The notes below the pieces were generated by a model. The model had not been told where the DNA came from, did no database searches, and worked only from the letters and a program-made list of their open reading frames with translations. Shown piece after piece: positions 9,972-23,182 of a stretch of DNA of 64,000 bases. The position numbers and the translations under genes were made by a program. Every line of letters begins with the position of its first letter. Position 1 is the first letter of the stretch. Source of the stretch: Eucommia ulmoides (Eukaryota > Streptophyta > Magnoliopsida > Garryales > Eucommiaceae); NCBI GenBank assembly GCA_016647705.1, contig CM028325.1, positions 32,158,474 to 32,222,473 on the forward strand. Reading direction: 5' to 3'.

Positions 9972-12910
9972 TGTCACGCCCCACCCCAGACACCCTTCAT
10001 GTGGGGCCGGCGTGACGTCAACATGACACCGCCTAACTGACTAGACAACCACAATTATTAAAATATACAAACAAATGATATGTACAACATATACATAATT
10101 CTCATTGATAGGGACACACTGTCCGAACTATAAGAATAACCAAAATTCGAATCCCATGAATCTCACTTAGATTCATCTCTGACACCTCGCCTCAAAATCC
10201 CTCTCAAATGACTCCATCGCATGACCCGCATAACTCTATCTAGCGCCGGTAGGGGACCGACCGACTCCTAACTGTTTTACCTGCCAGTGTACTGCCTTCT
10301 TAGTAAAAATATTTTGTAATAATAAATCATTCTACAACATCTAAATGGATCAAGCGTAGGTATGTAAACAACGCGTAACTAATAAAATTCTCCATAATAT
10401 AAGCAGTGGAAATAAACCCATAAGTATAAGTTTCATTCAAATCCATCTAATATAAAATCATATCAATCACCAGGGTAGATAATAAATTACCCAATATAAG
10501 TAAAACACCACATCTCAAACACACACACACTGACCAGCCCTAGTGATCGTTTTAACCTCACGATCGGGAGTTTGCAACGGTACCATACCATCCGTAGGAT
10601 ATGCATTCCTACGAATACTCATCACTCCGCCGAAGCGGATAATCACTGCGCAGTATAAACGTCTAACATCACTCTGCCGAAGCAGATAAACATCACTCCG
10701 CCAAAGCGGATAACATCACTCTACCGAAACTGATAAATACTATGGCATCGTCAAATCAAATACAGTATCATCGAATCACAACTCAATAAATATCGTCAAA
10801 TTACTACGTCTATCTCTTTTTCTCAAAACCAACATTTAAATTCAAAAATCATATATCACACTTTCTTTTAAAGAAAACGTCTGATTTTATTAAAACCACT
10901 TTTCTACCTTTTTTTTTTTTTTGAAAACCAGGCATTTCTAGAAAACAGATGTTTTCTATTCTCTTTTAAAAACACCTTCTGATTTCACCAAATCCAACAA
11001 AAAATCATTTTCAACTTCATTTCGAAAACCACCGAAATCTTCCGGAAATCCAGTTTACCAACTCACCCACCTCCTGCTTGATCCATATAATTTATAAAAT
11101 CATACGGTTTAAGTAAACTAACATTTCATCATATATATATACAAAAATAATTTAGCAAGAAGACAGTACACTCACCTGATTATCCATTTTCGAAAACTTT
11201 ACCCGCTTATTCTTTACCAGTACTCCGGTGCCTGCGAACCTAATAGTGAAAGGGTCTAAATTAATATTTTATATAAAATAACCGAATCATACAATGCAGG
11301 CCCTAGTTTACGAGATTTCCTATTTCCCCCTTCTTTTTTTTTTTATAAAGTATTACTATTTAACTAATATTACTCCATTATAATTTTCTATATCGAATTA
11401 CATTTATTCATGTAAACGGTCTCACTATTTCCTATCGCTATTTCAATTTAGATAATTAAATACATATATTAAAATATTCGAGGTTCTACCTTTTCCGAAT
11501 TTTTTTCCATCGGCCGCAAGATTGGATTATTAATTTTTGTGGGGTGGTTTGTGCAAATTCCCCTTTACCCTTTTTCCTCATTTTTCTTTTTCTTATTTTC
11601 TTCTTCCCGTTTTCTTTTTTGCTTCTGCGTCCGTTTGCTACCGGTGCTCCACCGCCTGGGCGAGCCTCCACCTCTCATCTGATCTGCTCCCAAAAGTTTC
11701 ACCGCTCAAGCGAACGCTCGTCCTCTTTTTGCTCTGTTTTCGAGTCCTGCCGTCTCATCTGTCTCTCTCTCCTCGCCAACAACAACCTCACACTACTCAC
11801 CGCTGACGATCCCACCGATCACAACCCAACGCACCCCCTTGACCACCCTCACCGAAGACAACAAAACAAAACCCCCACACAAATGCCGACCCAATACCGC
11901 CGGACAACGGCCCGAACCTTTCTCTCTCTCCGGTTCCTCACAGCAGAACGGCACACCCTGCCGTCTGCCCCTTCCTCTCTCTCTAATTTTCCACGGCCAG
12001 CGATGATCACATACATACTCCCCAACCACTACCGGCAACACATACACACACATACAAACACCCATACCCACATGTACACCACCGGAGAAGCCACACTCCA
12101 TCGGACCATCTCATGCCGATGTTTGCACCCACACAACCCATTGCAGCTCTTAACCCACCGCCGGTGACTAATCAACGGCGGCACACTCACTGTCACCTCG
12201 TCGGACCAACGGTAGCACACACGCACACACCGCCGATCGCAACCCACCTCTCTCTCTCTTCTGTTTTTCGACGACGAACGGCGGAACCCACACTCATACC
12301 CATAATTTATCGGAACAAAGAATTCACACACGCACACAACAATCAAATGGAACAGAACACACACACCGACGACCACGCCGAAAAACCCAGCACCGCCGAA
12401 CCCTCTTTCTCTCTCTAAAATTCTGATTTTTCTCTTCTAATAGTGTTTTGATCCTCATATTTTTTGTATGTATCCTTTTTATATGCATGAATTGAGTGGT
12501 AAAATATGATCTTAGTTCGCCACGTTGCCCACGTCCGATCTCCCTGCTCCGGTTGAACGTTCGGCACACACAGAGACATGGATATATATATATATATATA
12601 TATAATCTTTTAATAAATTTCTCTTTTCTCCCCCAACTTTCTTAAAGTTTTCTCTTGAGTTCTATTCACCATTTATAAGTTTCTTAAATTGCAATTTGAT
12701 CCCTGACAGTTATTTTTTATAAATTGAATGACAATTTGGATCCTAAGTTTAGAATAATATTTTTAAATTGCAATTTGACCCCAATCACTTTTTTTTTTTA
12801 TTATTTATTTTATTTAAAAAAAATTAATTAACACCATTTTACCCCGTATTTTTTCAAATGCTCTAAAATGCAACTATTAATGACATACGTGCTACGATTG
12901 AGGTCTTACA
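9972..12910 (-). mobile_element. Solo LTR, 2.94 kb, with 5-bp target duplication
   Basis: On the minus strand the unit starts TGTAAGACCTCAATCG and ends GGGGCGTGACA, giving the TG...CA ends of an LTR. It is flanked on both sides by CATAA (9967-9971 and 12911-12915), the 5-bp duplication left by LTR-retrotransposon integrase. No coding domains, primer-binding site or second LTR are next to it, so recombination between two LTRs probably removed the body. The length suggests a long-LTR family, perhaps Gypsy; that is inference. The GC-rich CT/CA block at 11490-12420 gives several open frames in both directions, but none resembles a protein. Confidence 0.85.
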
Positions 12911-13002
12911 CATAAATTTGTCAAAGCCAAATTTGAATTTATACTTCATATCAAACCCTAAATTCCACATTATATATGTGGAAAAAATTGTGATTGATCT
13001 TC

Positions 13003-13038
<36 letters not shown>

Positions 13039-13641
13039 ATTAAGCCTATTAGTTTGGTGTTTCTATTCCATGTTTCTATTTTTGTTCCTTGAAAAACTTG
13101 AGCCGGAAAAGAAATTTATGTTTGTAATATCTTATTTAAAATAAGTTAATATTTTTTAGATGTAATTTTGAAAAGAAAAAAAAATTGTTGATGTAATTTT
13201 GAAAAAAAAAATTGAAAAATCGTTTATGGGTGTATAAAGACATTTATAGTTAATTTTTTGTTTGTGGGTGTATAAATATTTATATAATTATATTTTTGTT
13301 TGTGTTCATATAGGCGTTTATATAATTATATTTTTTATTTGTGTTCGTATAAAGGTTTACATAATTATATTTTTTTGTTAGGGGTGTCTAAAGGTGTATA
13401 TAATTACATCTTTGTTTGATGTGCGTAAATGTAGATTGATTATTTGGAGAGTTCCTGAAAGATAGAAAAGAAAGAGAATATATATATATATATATATAAA
13501 GTACTCTAAAATCCACACTTAGCGCGGGCCTAAAACTAGTTTTTATATATTTGATAAGTGATCATTCTTGGAGACATTTTGACAAAAAAAAATGTGCAAA
13601 TCTTATTTTATTTTTTTTGTAATTAACTTAGATTAATTATA
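12911..13641. other. AT-rich spacer with A-tract and a second possible Helitron end, no gene
   Basis: It holds an A run (about 13008-13036), TA dinucleotide runs near 13479-13498, and a GCGCGGGCCTAAAACTAGT terminus (13522-13540) resembling the Helitron-like end at 9800-9813. The hairpin before it is degenerate. No coding frame is supported. Confidence 0.5.
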
Positions 13642-13907
13642 GGGTTAATTACACTTTACCCCTTTGTGATTAGGTTTTTTCGCACTTTGCCCCTATGTGA
13701 TTTTTGTCACCACTTTGTCCCAGTAGTTAGGTTTTGTTACATTTTACCACTTGATGTAGGAATAACCACAAAGGGGCAAAATGCCGAGAAGAGAGGTAAA
13801 GTGCAACAAAGACCTAATTACCATAGGGGCAAAATGCTGATGCGAATACAACAAGGGAACAAAGTGCAAAACGACCTAACCACGAGGGGGTAAAGTATAA
13901 TTAAATC
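13642..13907. mobile_element. 266-bp foldback MITE of Mutator type
   Basis: The ends are GGGTTAATTACACTTTACCC and, from the other side, GATTTAATTATACTTTACCC. Nearly the whole element is an imperfect inverted repeat built from phrases like GCACTTTGCCCC. It is flanked by a perfect 9-bp repeat TTAATTATA (13633-13641 and 13908-13916). The ends match the MULE at 7164-9424, so it is probably a deletion derivative mobilised by the same transposase. Confidence 0.83.
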
Positions 13908-14282
13908 TTAATTATATTCAAATAGGTATTAGGTAATGAATTTTAATTGGATGTCTCAGAGTGTCTAACACCTTCTCAGAGCATAACCAAAACCTAAACT
14001 ATTTTTAACTCTTGGTTTTGACTAATTTATTTAGGAGTCATTTTTAAATAATTTGGATCATTAAAATAAATAAATAAATTCAATTAAACTAGGTTACCAA
14101 TACACCTATTTAAATCTAATATTGGGTGGCAACTCCGTTTTATTGTTTATAAAAATCTGGTTCAAAATTTCTTTAAGAATATTAGCGCATTTAAGCCCTT
14201 ATAGAAAAATCCAAACATGTTCCTAAAATTTTAGTTCTTTCCCAAAACCAAAAAAAAAATGTTGTTTTGGATTTTTGGGGCA

Positions 14283-15283
14283 TATCAATAAGATGAGAAG
14301 AAATCACCGCGAGAAGTAACATGAAATGAGGCACCCGAATCAATCACTCAATTGTTGTCCTGACTTGTAAGGTAAACACAACCATCTTCATAAATAATAA
14401 TAGTGTCGCTATTAGCAACAACTGCATTAGTCTTATTATTCCCTTTGTTCATTTCATCTCTGTCTCTAAATTTTTCCATTTTCAATATTTTGCAATCTCA
14501 GATCATGTGTGGCCTGTTGAGTGGAAGCACTTGAAGTCCTTTTACCTTTTAATTCACTCCTCGATTTGTCAAATCTGTCATTATTACAAAAATTATTGCT
14601 TTTGCTTCTCCTCCGTCTTTCTTCGCTATTTTCAATAACTAGTGCTTGTGATTCAAAGGATAAACCTTGTTTTTTTTTCTCCTTGCATGTTCATTAATGT
14701 GGTTGTTTTTATCCATGTCCATCTTCAACTTTCCATTCGGTGTCAAACTATTGAGTGATACTCTAAGCGATTTCCAGTTGTTAGTTAATGCGATGAGAAG
14801 CAATAATGTCTGCACCTATCTTCCAAAACAAGTTTCAAAGTAATCAACTGAGTAATAAGACCTTGAAAATTATTCATGATCAACTGTGATTTGTCCATTC
14901 TTATTGTTCAAGTGAACAATTCTCTTCATCATTTAGTCTTATTCAATCCTATTTTTACTCATAAATGGACTCTAATTTTTACTAAAATTCATCATCTTTA
15001 ATTCCATTAGTAACATGTTAGTATACACTCTGATCGATCCATTAACGGATATAATCAATTATTTTTCTATGCATTATCTCTCATTATTCATTACTTTTGT
15101 CATTTGGTTTACCCGTATCACTTTTTAAAGGCAGATATAAGTCCTTATAATAAAATATGCCTATCATTCTATATTTTCAAATAGTATAATTAGTTGATGT
15201 CAATTTTACCTTACTCGACAACTATCATCCATTTCCAAACAAATAATTTTTTACTCAATAAGTTGGAGCTCTTGGTGCCACTT
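14283..15283 (-). pseudogene. Copia gag-protease remnant
   Basis: On the minus strand near 14300-14345 a frame reads VIDSGASFHVTSRGDFF, the Copia aspartic-protease active site with its usual downstream context. Upstream in the element's direction (14490-14545) is a degenerate zinc knuckle starting CFH and ending DCK, with a stop and a frameshift. The rest, to about 15283, is an eroded Gag. Integrase and RT are missing on the left. At 15262-15280, read on the minus strand, TGGCACCAAGAGC resembles a primer-binding site and lies just inside a possible LTR. Confidence 0.65.
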
Positions 15284-15900
15284 TGTTGGAAAAAACCACC
15301 AACTAATTTTTTTTCCTCTTTATGTGACTAAAATAAGATTAACCAATTTTCAACATCCACGAATATTCAACCAAATATGGCGCAATTAAATAAATGAAAC
15401 AGGAGACATGATTTTTACATGGAAAACTCCAAGGTGGGAAAAAAAATCATGGGATTGAAGTCCGATATTAACTTTCACTATCTCAAAAATAATGGGTTGA
15501 CAATTGTCCACAACTTCAAGAGAACAAGTCTTGGATCACCATATAAACATCATCAAGAAAGATGGATTCAAAAATAAACAGTAAATATGGGTTTAGGGAG
15601 AAATATCAAATGACCAATAAGAAGAGGATTACTAATGATCAAGAGCGATGAAAATGTAGTACTTGATACCGAGAGTAATACAATGAAATTTCAGTCCGAA
15701 CAAAATTTGAATCACCATGCTATAATCAATCCGAATCTTCAATTTGTCTTCTCTAATCTTTTCTCTAAAATTGTCGCAAACCCTCAAAAAACATAAAAAA
15801 GTGGTGGCTACCTTTTTTTGTTATTTTCCTCGTGCGTTCGAACAGCAATGAATATCAACAAATGATAGGGGTGTTTGTGATGATAACCCAAAAAAACATA
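15284..15900 (-). repeat. Probable 5' LTR of the Copia remnant (outer end uncertain)
   Basis: The stretch begins TGTTGGAAAAAACC on the plus strand, directly beside the candidate primer-binding site, so it is in the right place for the 5' LTR of the minus-strand Copia remnant. It has no coding content. The outer boundary near 15.9 kb is a guess because no second LTR copy is present for comparison. Confidence 0.4.
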
Positions 15901-16467
15901 GAACTAATGGTATAACTAAACGTTTTTCTTTGATCTCATAAATTATGAAATAATTTAAGAACAATCGTTGTTATCAAAAACATTTCTACTTTCAAAATTG
16001 TTGATTGAGAATAAAAACACAATTCTTATCCTATTTTTTTAAAAATAAAAAAATAGAAAAACAAAAACGTTAAAGGTGACCCTAAGGCCAGAAAATAGTA
16101 ATGTAGAATTGTCCACACTGGGCTTCATGAATTTTGGACAATATTTCAGTTCGACCAATGTTGTCTGTCCAAAAGAGCAACGTTGGGTGTGGTTGTAAAA
16201 TACAGTTGAAACACAACAATTTAACTGAATCAGCCCACTTACCTAAGATGCATGCAAGCCCAATGAGAATGAACTCTTTGTTTTTTTGTTTTTTTTGTTT
16301 TTGGAGGGGGGTTGCAGATCAATTTTTTTAGATGAAAGTTAACGCATGGGTCAAGAATGGATTAAACTCTTGAAGATTCACATTAGAATATTCGTTAGAG
16401 AGTCATATTGTTCACATCTAAGATCTTATGCTGAGTACATGTTATCCTAACAGATCCCTTATCAGGT

Positions 16468-16507
<40 letters not shown>

Positions 16508-17635
16508 CTTTTTCCCATCAAGTGAAGATCTATAAATACCCAGAGTGTGGAGGGATAAAGATAAGTTCAAATTCCCTATATATTCAAATTGGAAGTTATC
16601 CATAACTCTGATACTTACTCTCACGCAGAAGGTTCTTTACCGAGATCCCCAAGTCCGTGTAGGAATTCTTACAGATACATTCTTTACAAGCAACTGTGAA
16701 CTATTTCACTAATTATTGTGATCCCCATATTCAGGTGCCATCACTTTCTAAAGTGCAATGTGCTTCAATATTGAAAGTTTAGGTTGCAAAATGCAATCGA
16801 GTATGAACTTTGAGGTTAAAAATGCAATTTCCCTTTTAGAACAAGTTCAAAATTTTTGACATGTTCTCAAGTCTCCAATGTGTATATGTTTCATGCAAAT
16901 AGACACCATCTCAAATTCAATCTCGACCGTTTAAATCCCCATGACCCGCACAAAATGGACGTCCATGATTGAGTTGGCTAAGGTTGTTCGAACTCTAGGG
17001 TTAGTGTTTGGGGCACACTGCTTTCCCATGCCTTCTAAATTAGGTTCAAATACACCGCCAATATTTGAGGGATAATTGTAAATAGGTCTTTGATTTCTCG
17101 ATGTTTTCAATCAAGCCCCTAATATCTTTTTAAATTAGACCATAATGTTAAGTTCTTATGAAATTATTGACCAAAATAGCCATATTTGAGATTTTGGACT
17201 TAGCAGAAATTTCAACTACATTTTGATACTTACTTCGTATAAGATTTATTGTTATATTTTGATATTTTTTTCTTACTTTACGCACACTCACTGTGTTTTA
17301 AATATATGAATTTGAGAAGAACCGATTGTATAAATTATTAAATTTCAAATGTAAATATATTAATGTTTGGTGGCAATGATCGAAATCCAAATCCAAAAAC
17401 AACTTGTCAAAAATAATTGTAAAAAAAAAAAAATAAATAAATAAATAAATATATATATTTTTATAAAAAGAAAAAAGAAAAAAAAGTACAACATGGGTGT
17501 ATGTTTAGGGAGTGTCATTAATTTAGCTGCCATATTTGTCTGGTGAAACTTTGAACCTTGACTCATTTAAATGTTTTTTAATTTCATGCTTTGAATAATA
17601 TTTTTTTTTTTAATTTTTTTTAAAGAAACATTTAG
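15901..17635. other. Intergenic DNA, no gene seen
   Basis: There is no supported coding frame. It contains a CT microsatellite at 16469-16505, a tetranucleotide AAAT run near 17430-17450, and otherwise AT-rich sequence. Confidence 0.65.
16469..16505. repeat. (CT)n microsatellite
   Basis: An uninterrupted run of about 18 CT units. Confidence 0.97.
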
Positions 17636-17639
17636 TATC

Positions 17640-18430
17640 AAGAGTGTGTGTGGAGGTTGACCTTGCAAAACTGCTTCCATCTAAAATATGGATTGGGAAA
17701 CAGGAGGGTTTTTATCAAGAAATTACAAACAATCGACTTCCTGTTTTTTGCTCTTATTGTAATGTCCAGGGTCATTCATATATTGTTTGCAGAAGACGGG
17801 CTGTCACCCCTTAGATAGACATGATAAAAGAATCTAATAAAGGAAAGCAGGTTGTATCAGGCGTTGTGAGCTTGTCTAAATCTGCAATGAGGAGAAAGAA
17901 GGCGGCGGCAAAAAAGGTGGCCTTCCAACAGAGTAGAGTGAGTCGGGAAAAATTTCAAGAGCTGCTAAGGAAAGCGACGATGAGCTTCACAAAAGTGATT
18001 GTGAAGTATAGGAGATAGGATCCAAAGAAAAAGAGGATGGCGTCGCCTCAACTATTGCCCAAGACAAAGTTGGTCATGTGGCGACGAAAGTAGATGAGTA
18101 GAATCTTCTACAAGAAGTGGATACTTTGTTTCGAAAAGTAACTACTGAAATAGAAACTTCTATACAAAAAAGGAAAGCCAAGATTGATGCAGCAGAGGAG
18201 GCCCATCTAGTGAATGTAGAGACTATTCAGCATCCCGACATACAGATTGTTTTGGCCGAGACAAGCTCAGAAAGGGGCTTTAGCGGAGGAACAAGACTCC
18301 CTATCAAGAGGGTATACTTCTGATTCCAAGGCAATGGAAGAATGGGGGTTTACCTCGGTTACTAGAAGAAGAGGCCGCCCAAAGAAACCGCAGTTGTGAG
18401 GGAAATTTCTCATGATAGTGGCTCTCAGAC
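17640..18430 (+). pseudogene. LINE ORF1 (Gag-like, zinc knuckle), 5' truncated and broken
   Basis: The remaining part opens with RVCVEVDLAKLLPSKIWIG and continues into a CCHC knuckle, C-S-Y-C-x4-H-x4-C (17738-17795), as in plant LINE ORF1 proteins that carry DUF4283. After the knuckle a lysine- and alanine-rich tail follows (17821-18400) in two frames with stops near 17812 and 18016. ORF1 binds LINE RNA during retrotransposition. The N-terminal RNA-binding domain is absent. Confidence 0.75.
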
Positions 18431-18447
18431 AAAAATAATAATTTTTT

Positions 18448-21400
18448 ATGACGGACTTTATGCTTTTTTGGAATTGCAGGGGGATAGGTAATCCAAAAAC
18501 TCTCTCTTCTTTAAAGAATATAGTTAATCAAAATAGAGTTTCTATTATGGGCTTGATTGCTCCTTGGATTGAGGATAGCAACATGAGAAGAATCAATAAG
18601 GTGATTAAATTTCAAAACAAAATTTCTAATTAAGACGAAAGGGGAAAGATTTGACTTTTGTGGAAGAGTGTTTCTCAAGTTACTATTATTCAAAAACATA
18701 AGCAATTTATTACTTGTGTAATTTCGTGGTTGAATGTAGAGATTTTGGTAGTGACAACTTATGCTAGTTGTTTCATCACTGAACGTCGAGAATTTTGTTT
18801 TTCTCTATTAGCTCTCATGGCTACTAATTCTTTTATGTTGGTTTGGGGAGGAGATTTCAACATTATCAGGCACATAGAGGAAAAATTGGGACGGAACGCC
18901 CCGTCTCATAGAGGTATGGAAGATTTTGAAAATTGTATTCAATAGGCGGGTCTCTTTGAACCGGCGTTCTCAGGATCTCTCTATACTTTCTGCAATAATA
19001 GGTTGGGTTTAGCTCGACAATACTCGCGTTTAGACAGAGTCCTTGTTTCTCAGAATTTTTACACGTTGTATAATGACAGGCTTACTCATTTAACCAGGGA
19101 TGCCTCAGATTATTGCCCGTTGTTATTTTCCTCTTCTGCCACAATTTATCAGGGTCCTCGTTTACATCGTTTTCAACGAATGTGGGAGAATAATGAGAAT
19201 TTTCTGATGGTGGTTAAAGTTGCTTGGTCTTCTACTCATGTTAACTATTTAGTGAGACTTAGCTACAATCTAAAAAATGTGAGAACAACCTTGAAGGAAT
19301 GGAACTGGAACACTTTTGGAAATATTTTCACTGACTTGGATATGTGGAGGGATCGAATTGAGGTTCTCGACATCAGCCTTCAGTACCAATGGAATGAATA
19401 TGTCGTTAATAAGCTGAAACTAGCTTATATTGAGTTAGATAAATGTTTGAGAAACGAGGAGATTTATTGAAAGCAAAAATCTAGAGAGAAGTGGTTAAAG
19501 AAAGGGGATAGTAATACAAAAAATTTCCATGCTTCGGTTAAAGATTGAAACAAACCTCTCAACTTAATGGGCATAAAAGATGGTTCAGGGAATTCTTTGG
19601 CCGACCCAAATATCTTTCACATAGCAGTTATTGATTTCTATCAGGATCTTTATCAAGTCGGTCCCATTAATATGAACATTAGCTTATTGGACGTCATCCC
19701 AACATTGGTAGATCACGATGTCAATGTTGCTCTCATTTCTCCGTTTTCTATGGATGAGAAATCAAGGATGTGGTTTGGTCTATTGACATTGACAGTGCGC
19801 CAGGTATTGATTCATTTTCCTCAGTTTTTTTTTAGATTTCTTGGGATATTGCCAAGCATGATATATGGTCTGCTGCTAATCGCTTCCTTCAAGGTGATTA
19901 CCTGTCTGACTCTTATACTAGTACATTACTAGTGCTTATTCTTAAAAATATGGTCCCATCCTCTCTAAATCATTTTAAGCCTATAAGTTTATGCAATGTG
20001 GTTTACAAGATTGTTTCGAAAGCTTTGGCATACCGTTTGGCCACTCTATTGTCGCTGCTGATTTTCTCTCATCAACATGGTTTCGTTGCGGATAGATCTA
20101 TTACGGAAGTGGTGGGTTTGGCTCAAGAACTTACTAGAGACTTGGGCAAGAAAATCCGAGGTAAAAACGTTATGTTTAAACTGGACATGTTGAAAGCCTA
20201 CAATAGGTTGGAATGGCCTTTCTTGATTGCAGTGTTGAGAAAATTTGGCTTTTGTGATGCTTTCATTAGAGTCATCTCGGAAAGTATTTTGAATGTTAAA
20301 TTTTCGATGATGTTCCAAGGTAGACGTCTATAAGGGGATTTTCCAAAACTCTCAGGGTTTAAGGCAAGGGGACCCTATTTCCCCCATTATCTTTATTCTT
20401 GCCGAAGAAGTGCTTAGTCATTCAATTTCACAAGCTGTGAATAATAATCTTATCAACCCATATAGTAGTAGACTTAGATGCCCGATCATTTCTCACCTTC
20501 TCTTTGCAGATGATACGTTATTATTTTGTAACGGAAGTGTGTCGAGCATTCTCCATCTCATGTCGGTTCTTAAAGATTATCAATCAGCATTAGGCCAATT
20601 GATCAGCCTCTCAAAGAGTAATTTTTACGTCCATTGAAATTGTCCACCAAGTAGAATTGTTATGATTCAACAGGCTACTTTGTTCCAACGTGGTACTTTC
20701 CCTCTTACCTACTTGGGTGTCCCTATTTCATACAGTCATCTAAAAGCCACGGATTTTGACCCTCTTGTTGACGAGATAGCCAAACGCTTGAAAGGTTGGA
20801 GATCTAGACTTCTCTCCAAAGGAGCTCGGCTTATTCTTTTGAAACACGTGATAGCCTCCATGCCCATGCATCTTATTGCAGCTGCTTCCATTCCACTTTC
20901 TGTTCTAAATAGGATCGAAGCCATTATGGTCCGTTTCTTTTGGAACTCATCTGATACTAATAAGAGACATCATTGGATTGCATGGAATATAGTTTGCAAA
21001 AGAAATAGTGAAGGAGGCCTTGACTTGCGCACCTTACGTGATTTGAAGGAAGTTTTTTCTCTTAAGAAAATTTGGAGCTTAGTTCATGGCAAGTCTTTTT
21101 GGTCAGATTTCATGCATAGAAGGTATATCAAAAACCTTCCTATTTCATTGTAGAGGCCTTGTATTAATGAGTCTAGATTCTGGAAAGACATTATTGAAGC
21201 TTGGTCTATGTTTATGGATTTATCTAGATGGGAAGTGGGGGATGGAAAAAAGATTAGTTTTTGGTTTGATGACTAGGGGTTTGGTGTCCTTTCGAATTGT
21301 GTCTATGGGGAGTTTCTAGTATCGACTGTTCAAGAAGTAGTAGTAACAAAAACTTGGCGGCTTGCAGATTTATCGGATCAGAATAAGGAGTTTTTGGACG

Positions 21401-22510
21401 GGATTGAACCTGATATTAATGAAGAAAACGATCGACTCATATGGCTTTCAAGCAGAGATGGAAATTTCTCCATTAAATCTGCTTAGGAGGGTTTGCAAGG
21501 AAAGAGATAGGATCGTCGTCATTTCTCATTAATTTGGAAGCTTAAAATTCCGTTAAAAATTAAAATTTTCTTCTAGCAGCTGTTTTATGGGAAAGTTTCA
21601 GTAGAATATATAATAAAAAAATGGGCATTTGCGTAGTTCTACTTGTCATTGTTGTCACAACAGAGAGGAGGAGAAATTTTGACATTTATTTATTTCTAGG
21701 GATATAGCTTCCAAGGTATGGCATCATTTCTCTCGACTTTTTCACATTCCTTTGATTCATCAACCCCTCATTGACAGATTTTATCTATGGTGGTTAGGTC
21801 TTAAGGGCACGTCGTCTTTTCACCAGCTCGGCTCCCTCATCCTAGCTCTGATTGTTTGGGAAATATGGGTGAGTCGGAATGCGGCGATTCATGAAGATAA
21901 GAAGATGTCAAGTGATAGCATTATTCTGAAGGTTCAACGTTGGGTAGGAGAGATCAGCCACATTATTATTCCCCAGTCCAACAATTCTATTTTCGCTTCT
22001 AACACGCTGGAGTTGCTTGGGTATGCTATTTCCAGAAGAAAACTTTGACATCCGGTTCAATGTCAATGGTCTCCCCCTCTGGCTGGTGTTTACAAGCTCA
22101 ATGTCGACGGTGCTTTCAAGCAGGGAACAAGTCGAGCAAGCTGCAGTGGGATTATCAGAGATTAATACGGTAGATTTTGCCATGCTTTTCACCATCCTCT
22201 AGTTTGCACTTCTAGCTTCCAAACGGAGGTTCATGCCCTCTTTTATGGAATTCAAATTGCCCTTACTCATGGTTACCTCCCTTTGGTTGTGAAGAGTGAT
22301 AACAGAAGCGTGATGCTTGCTATTTGAAACCCTTGCCTGGATTGGGTTTTGCGTTCCAAATGGAATATTGTTCAATTTTGGTTATCGTCATTTCAAATTA
22401 TGCTTATTCATGCGTATTGAGAATACAATTTTATTGCAGACTCTCTTGCTAATATAGTTAATCCGCATTATACTATTTTTGATAGTGAGATTTTCCTACC
22501 AATCAATGTT
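18448..22510 (+). pseudogene. LINE ORF2: endonuclease, reverse transcriptase, RNase H, broken
   Basis: The endonuclease starts LFWNCRGIGNPKT (18457). Its usual catalytic glutamate segment reads GLIAPW, with Ala where Glu is expected. GGDFNIIRH (near 18850) and ASDYCPL (near 19110) follow. The RT has FKPISLCNVVYKIVSKALA (19970), a HGFVADRS segment, a truncated QGDPISP-like box (20360) and the catalytic LLFADDTLLFC (near 20500). The C-terminus has a VDGAFKQG-type RNase H start (near 22105) and an SDN motif near 22297. Stops and frame changes fall near 18631, 18943, 19468, 19546, 20331 and 20635. The endonuclease is inactive by sequence even before the stops. Confidence 0.88.
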
Positions 22511-22590
22511 AGGCGTTGCCTACACAATGATTGAGTTAGGAATTTCCCACATTAGGCTATAATGCTTGTTTCATTCAATTAAAAAAAAAA

Positions 22591-23182
22591 ATCAACTTAA
22601 ATTTTAGAGACACCTATTGTTGTGACATTTTTATCTTCACTAGTACTTAGTCAATACATTAGTTTAATTTATAAATATATCAAAATTGATCGAAACATTA
22701 TTTGTGGGATTGCAATACTAATTAAATCCCAAAATCATAGCTCAAAAGTTAAGCGTTTTTTAATTTGTCGTTTCTCATTTCAATCATGTTATATTTTCAT
22801 CTTTTCATTTTTATTTTTTAAAAACATTCAAACATTATAGAAATATTATTTTGTAAAAGTAAAATTTTATTCTACTAAGATATGGCTCAGTAGCGGAAAA
22901 AGATTTATAATGTAATTGCAAATTATTTTGTAACAATACATATTTATAATGTAACTCAACTGTTACAATTGTTTCTGATTATATACAAATATTACATGCA
23001 ATTAAGTTGTTACATTTGATTCACACAACTTTTGTTTTGAAAAAAACAAAATTACTTTTATACGTAATGATCAAATGTTAAAATTATATTTTATTTTTCT
23101 AATTGGTGGCAACTAATGAGATAATTCATTGAAAGTTGCTACACTAAATCTCTTATAACTAAAGACTCAATTATACTATGGA
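22591..23182. other. AT-rich spacer, no gene
   Basis: This spacer between the LINE tail and the left target duplication of the large MULE shows no coding frame or RNA gene. Confidence 0.7.

Larger units (their letters stand above)
17636..22590 (+). mobile_element. 5'-truncated LINE (non-LTR retrotransposon)
   Basis: The order is ORF1 tail with a zinc knuckle, ORF2 endonuclease, reverse transcriptase, zf-RVT-like segment and RNase H. An A-rich 3' end follows (about 22580-22590), with no LTRs. This is the plant L1/LINE plan. ORF1 starts mid-domain, so the copy is 5' truncated. Many stops and shifts show it is old. I could not define a target duplication, since both flanks are T- or A-rich. Confidence 0.9.

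Noticed and set aside
11486..12569. Several overlapping open frames of 80-207 codons on both strands
   Set aside because: They lie inside the solo LTR in CA/CT-rich, low-complexity DNA. The translations are Ser/Pro/His/Thr-rich without any domain.
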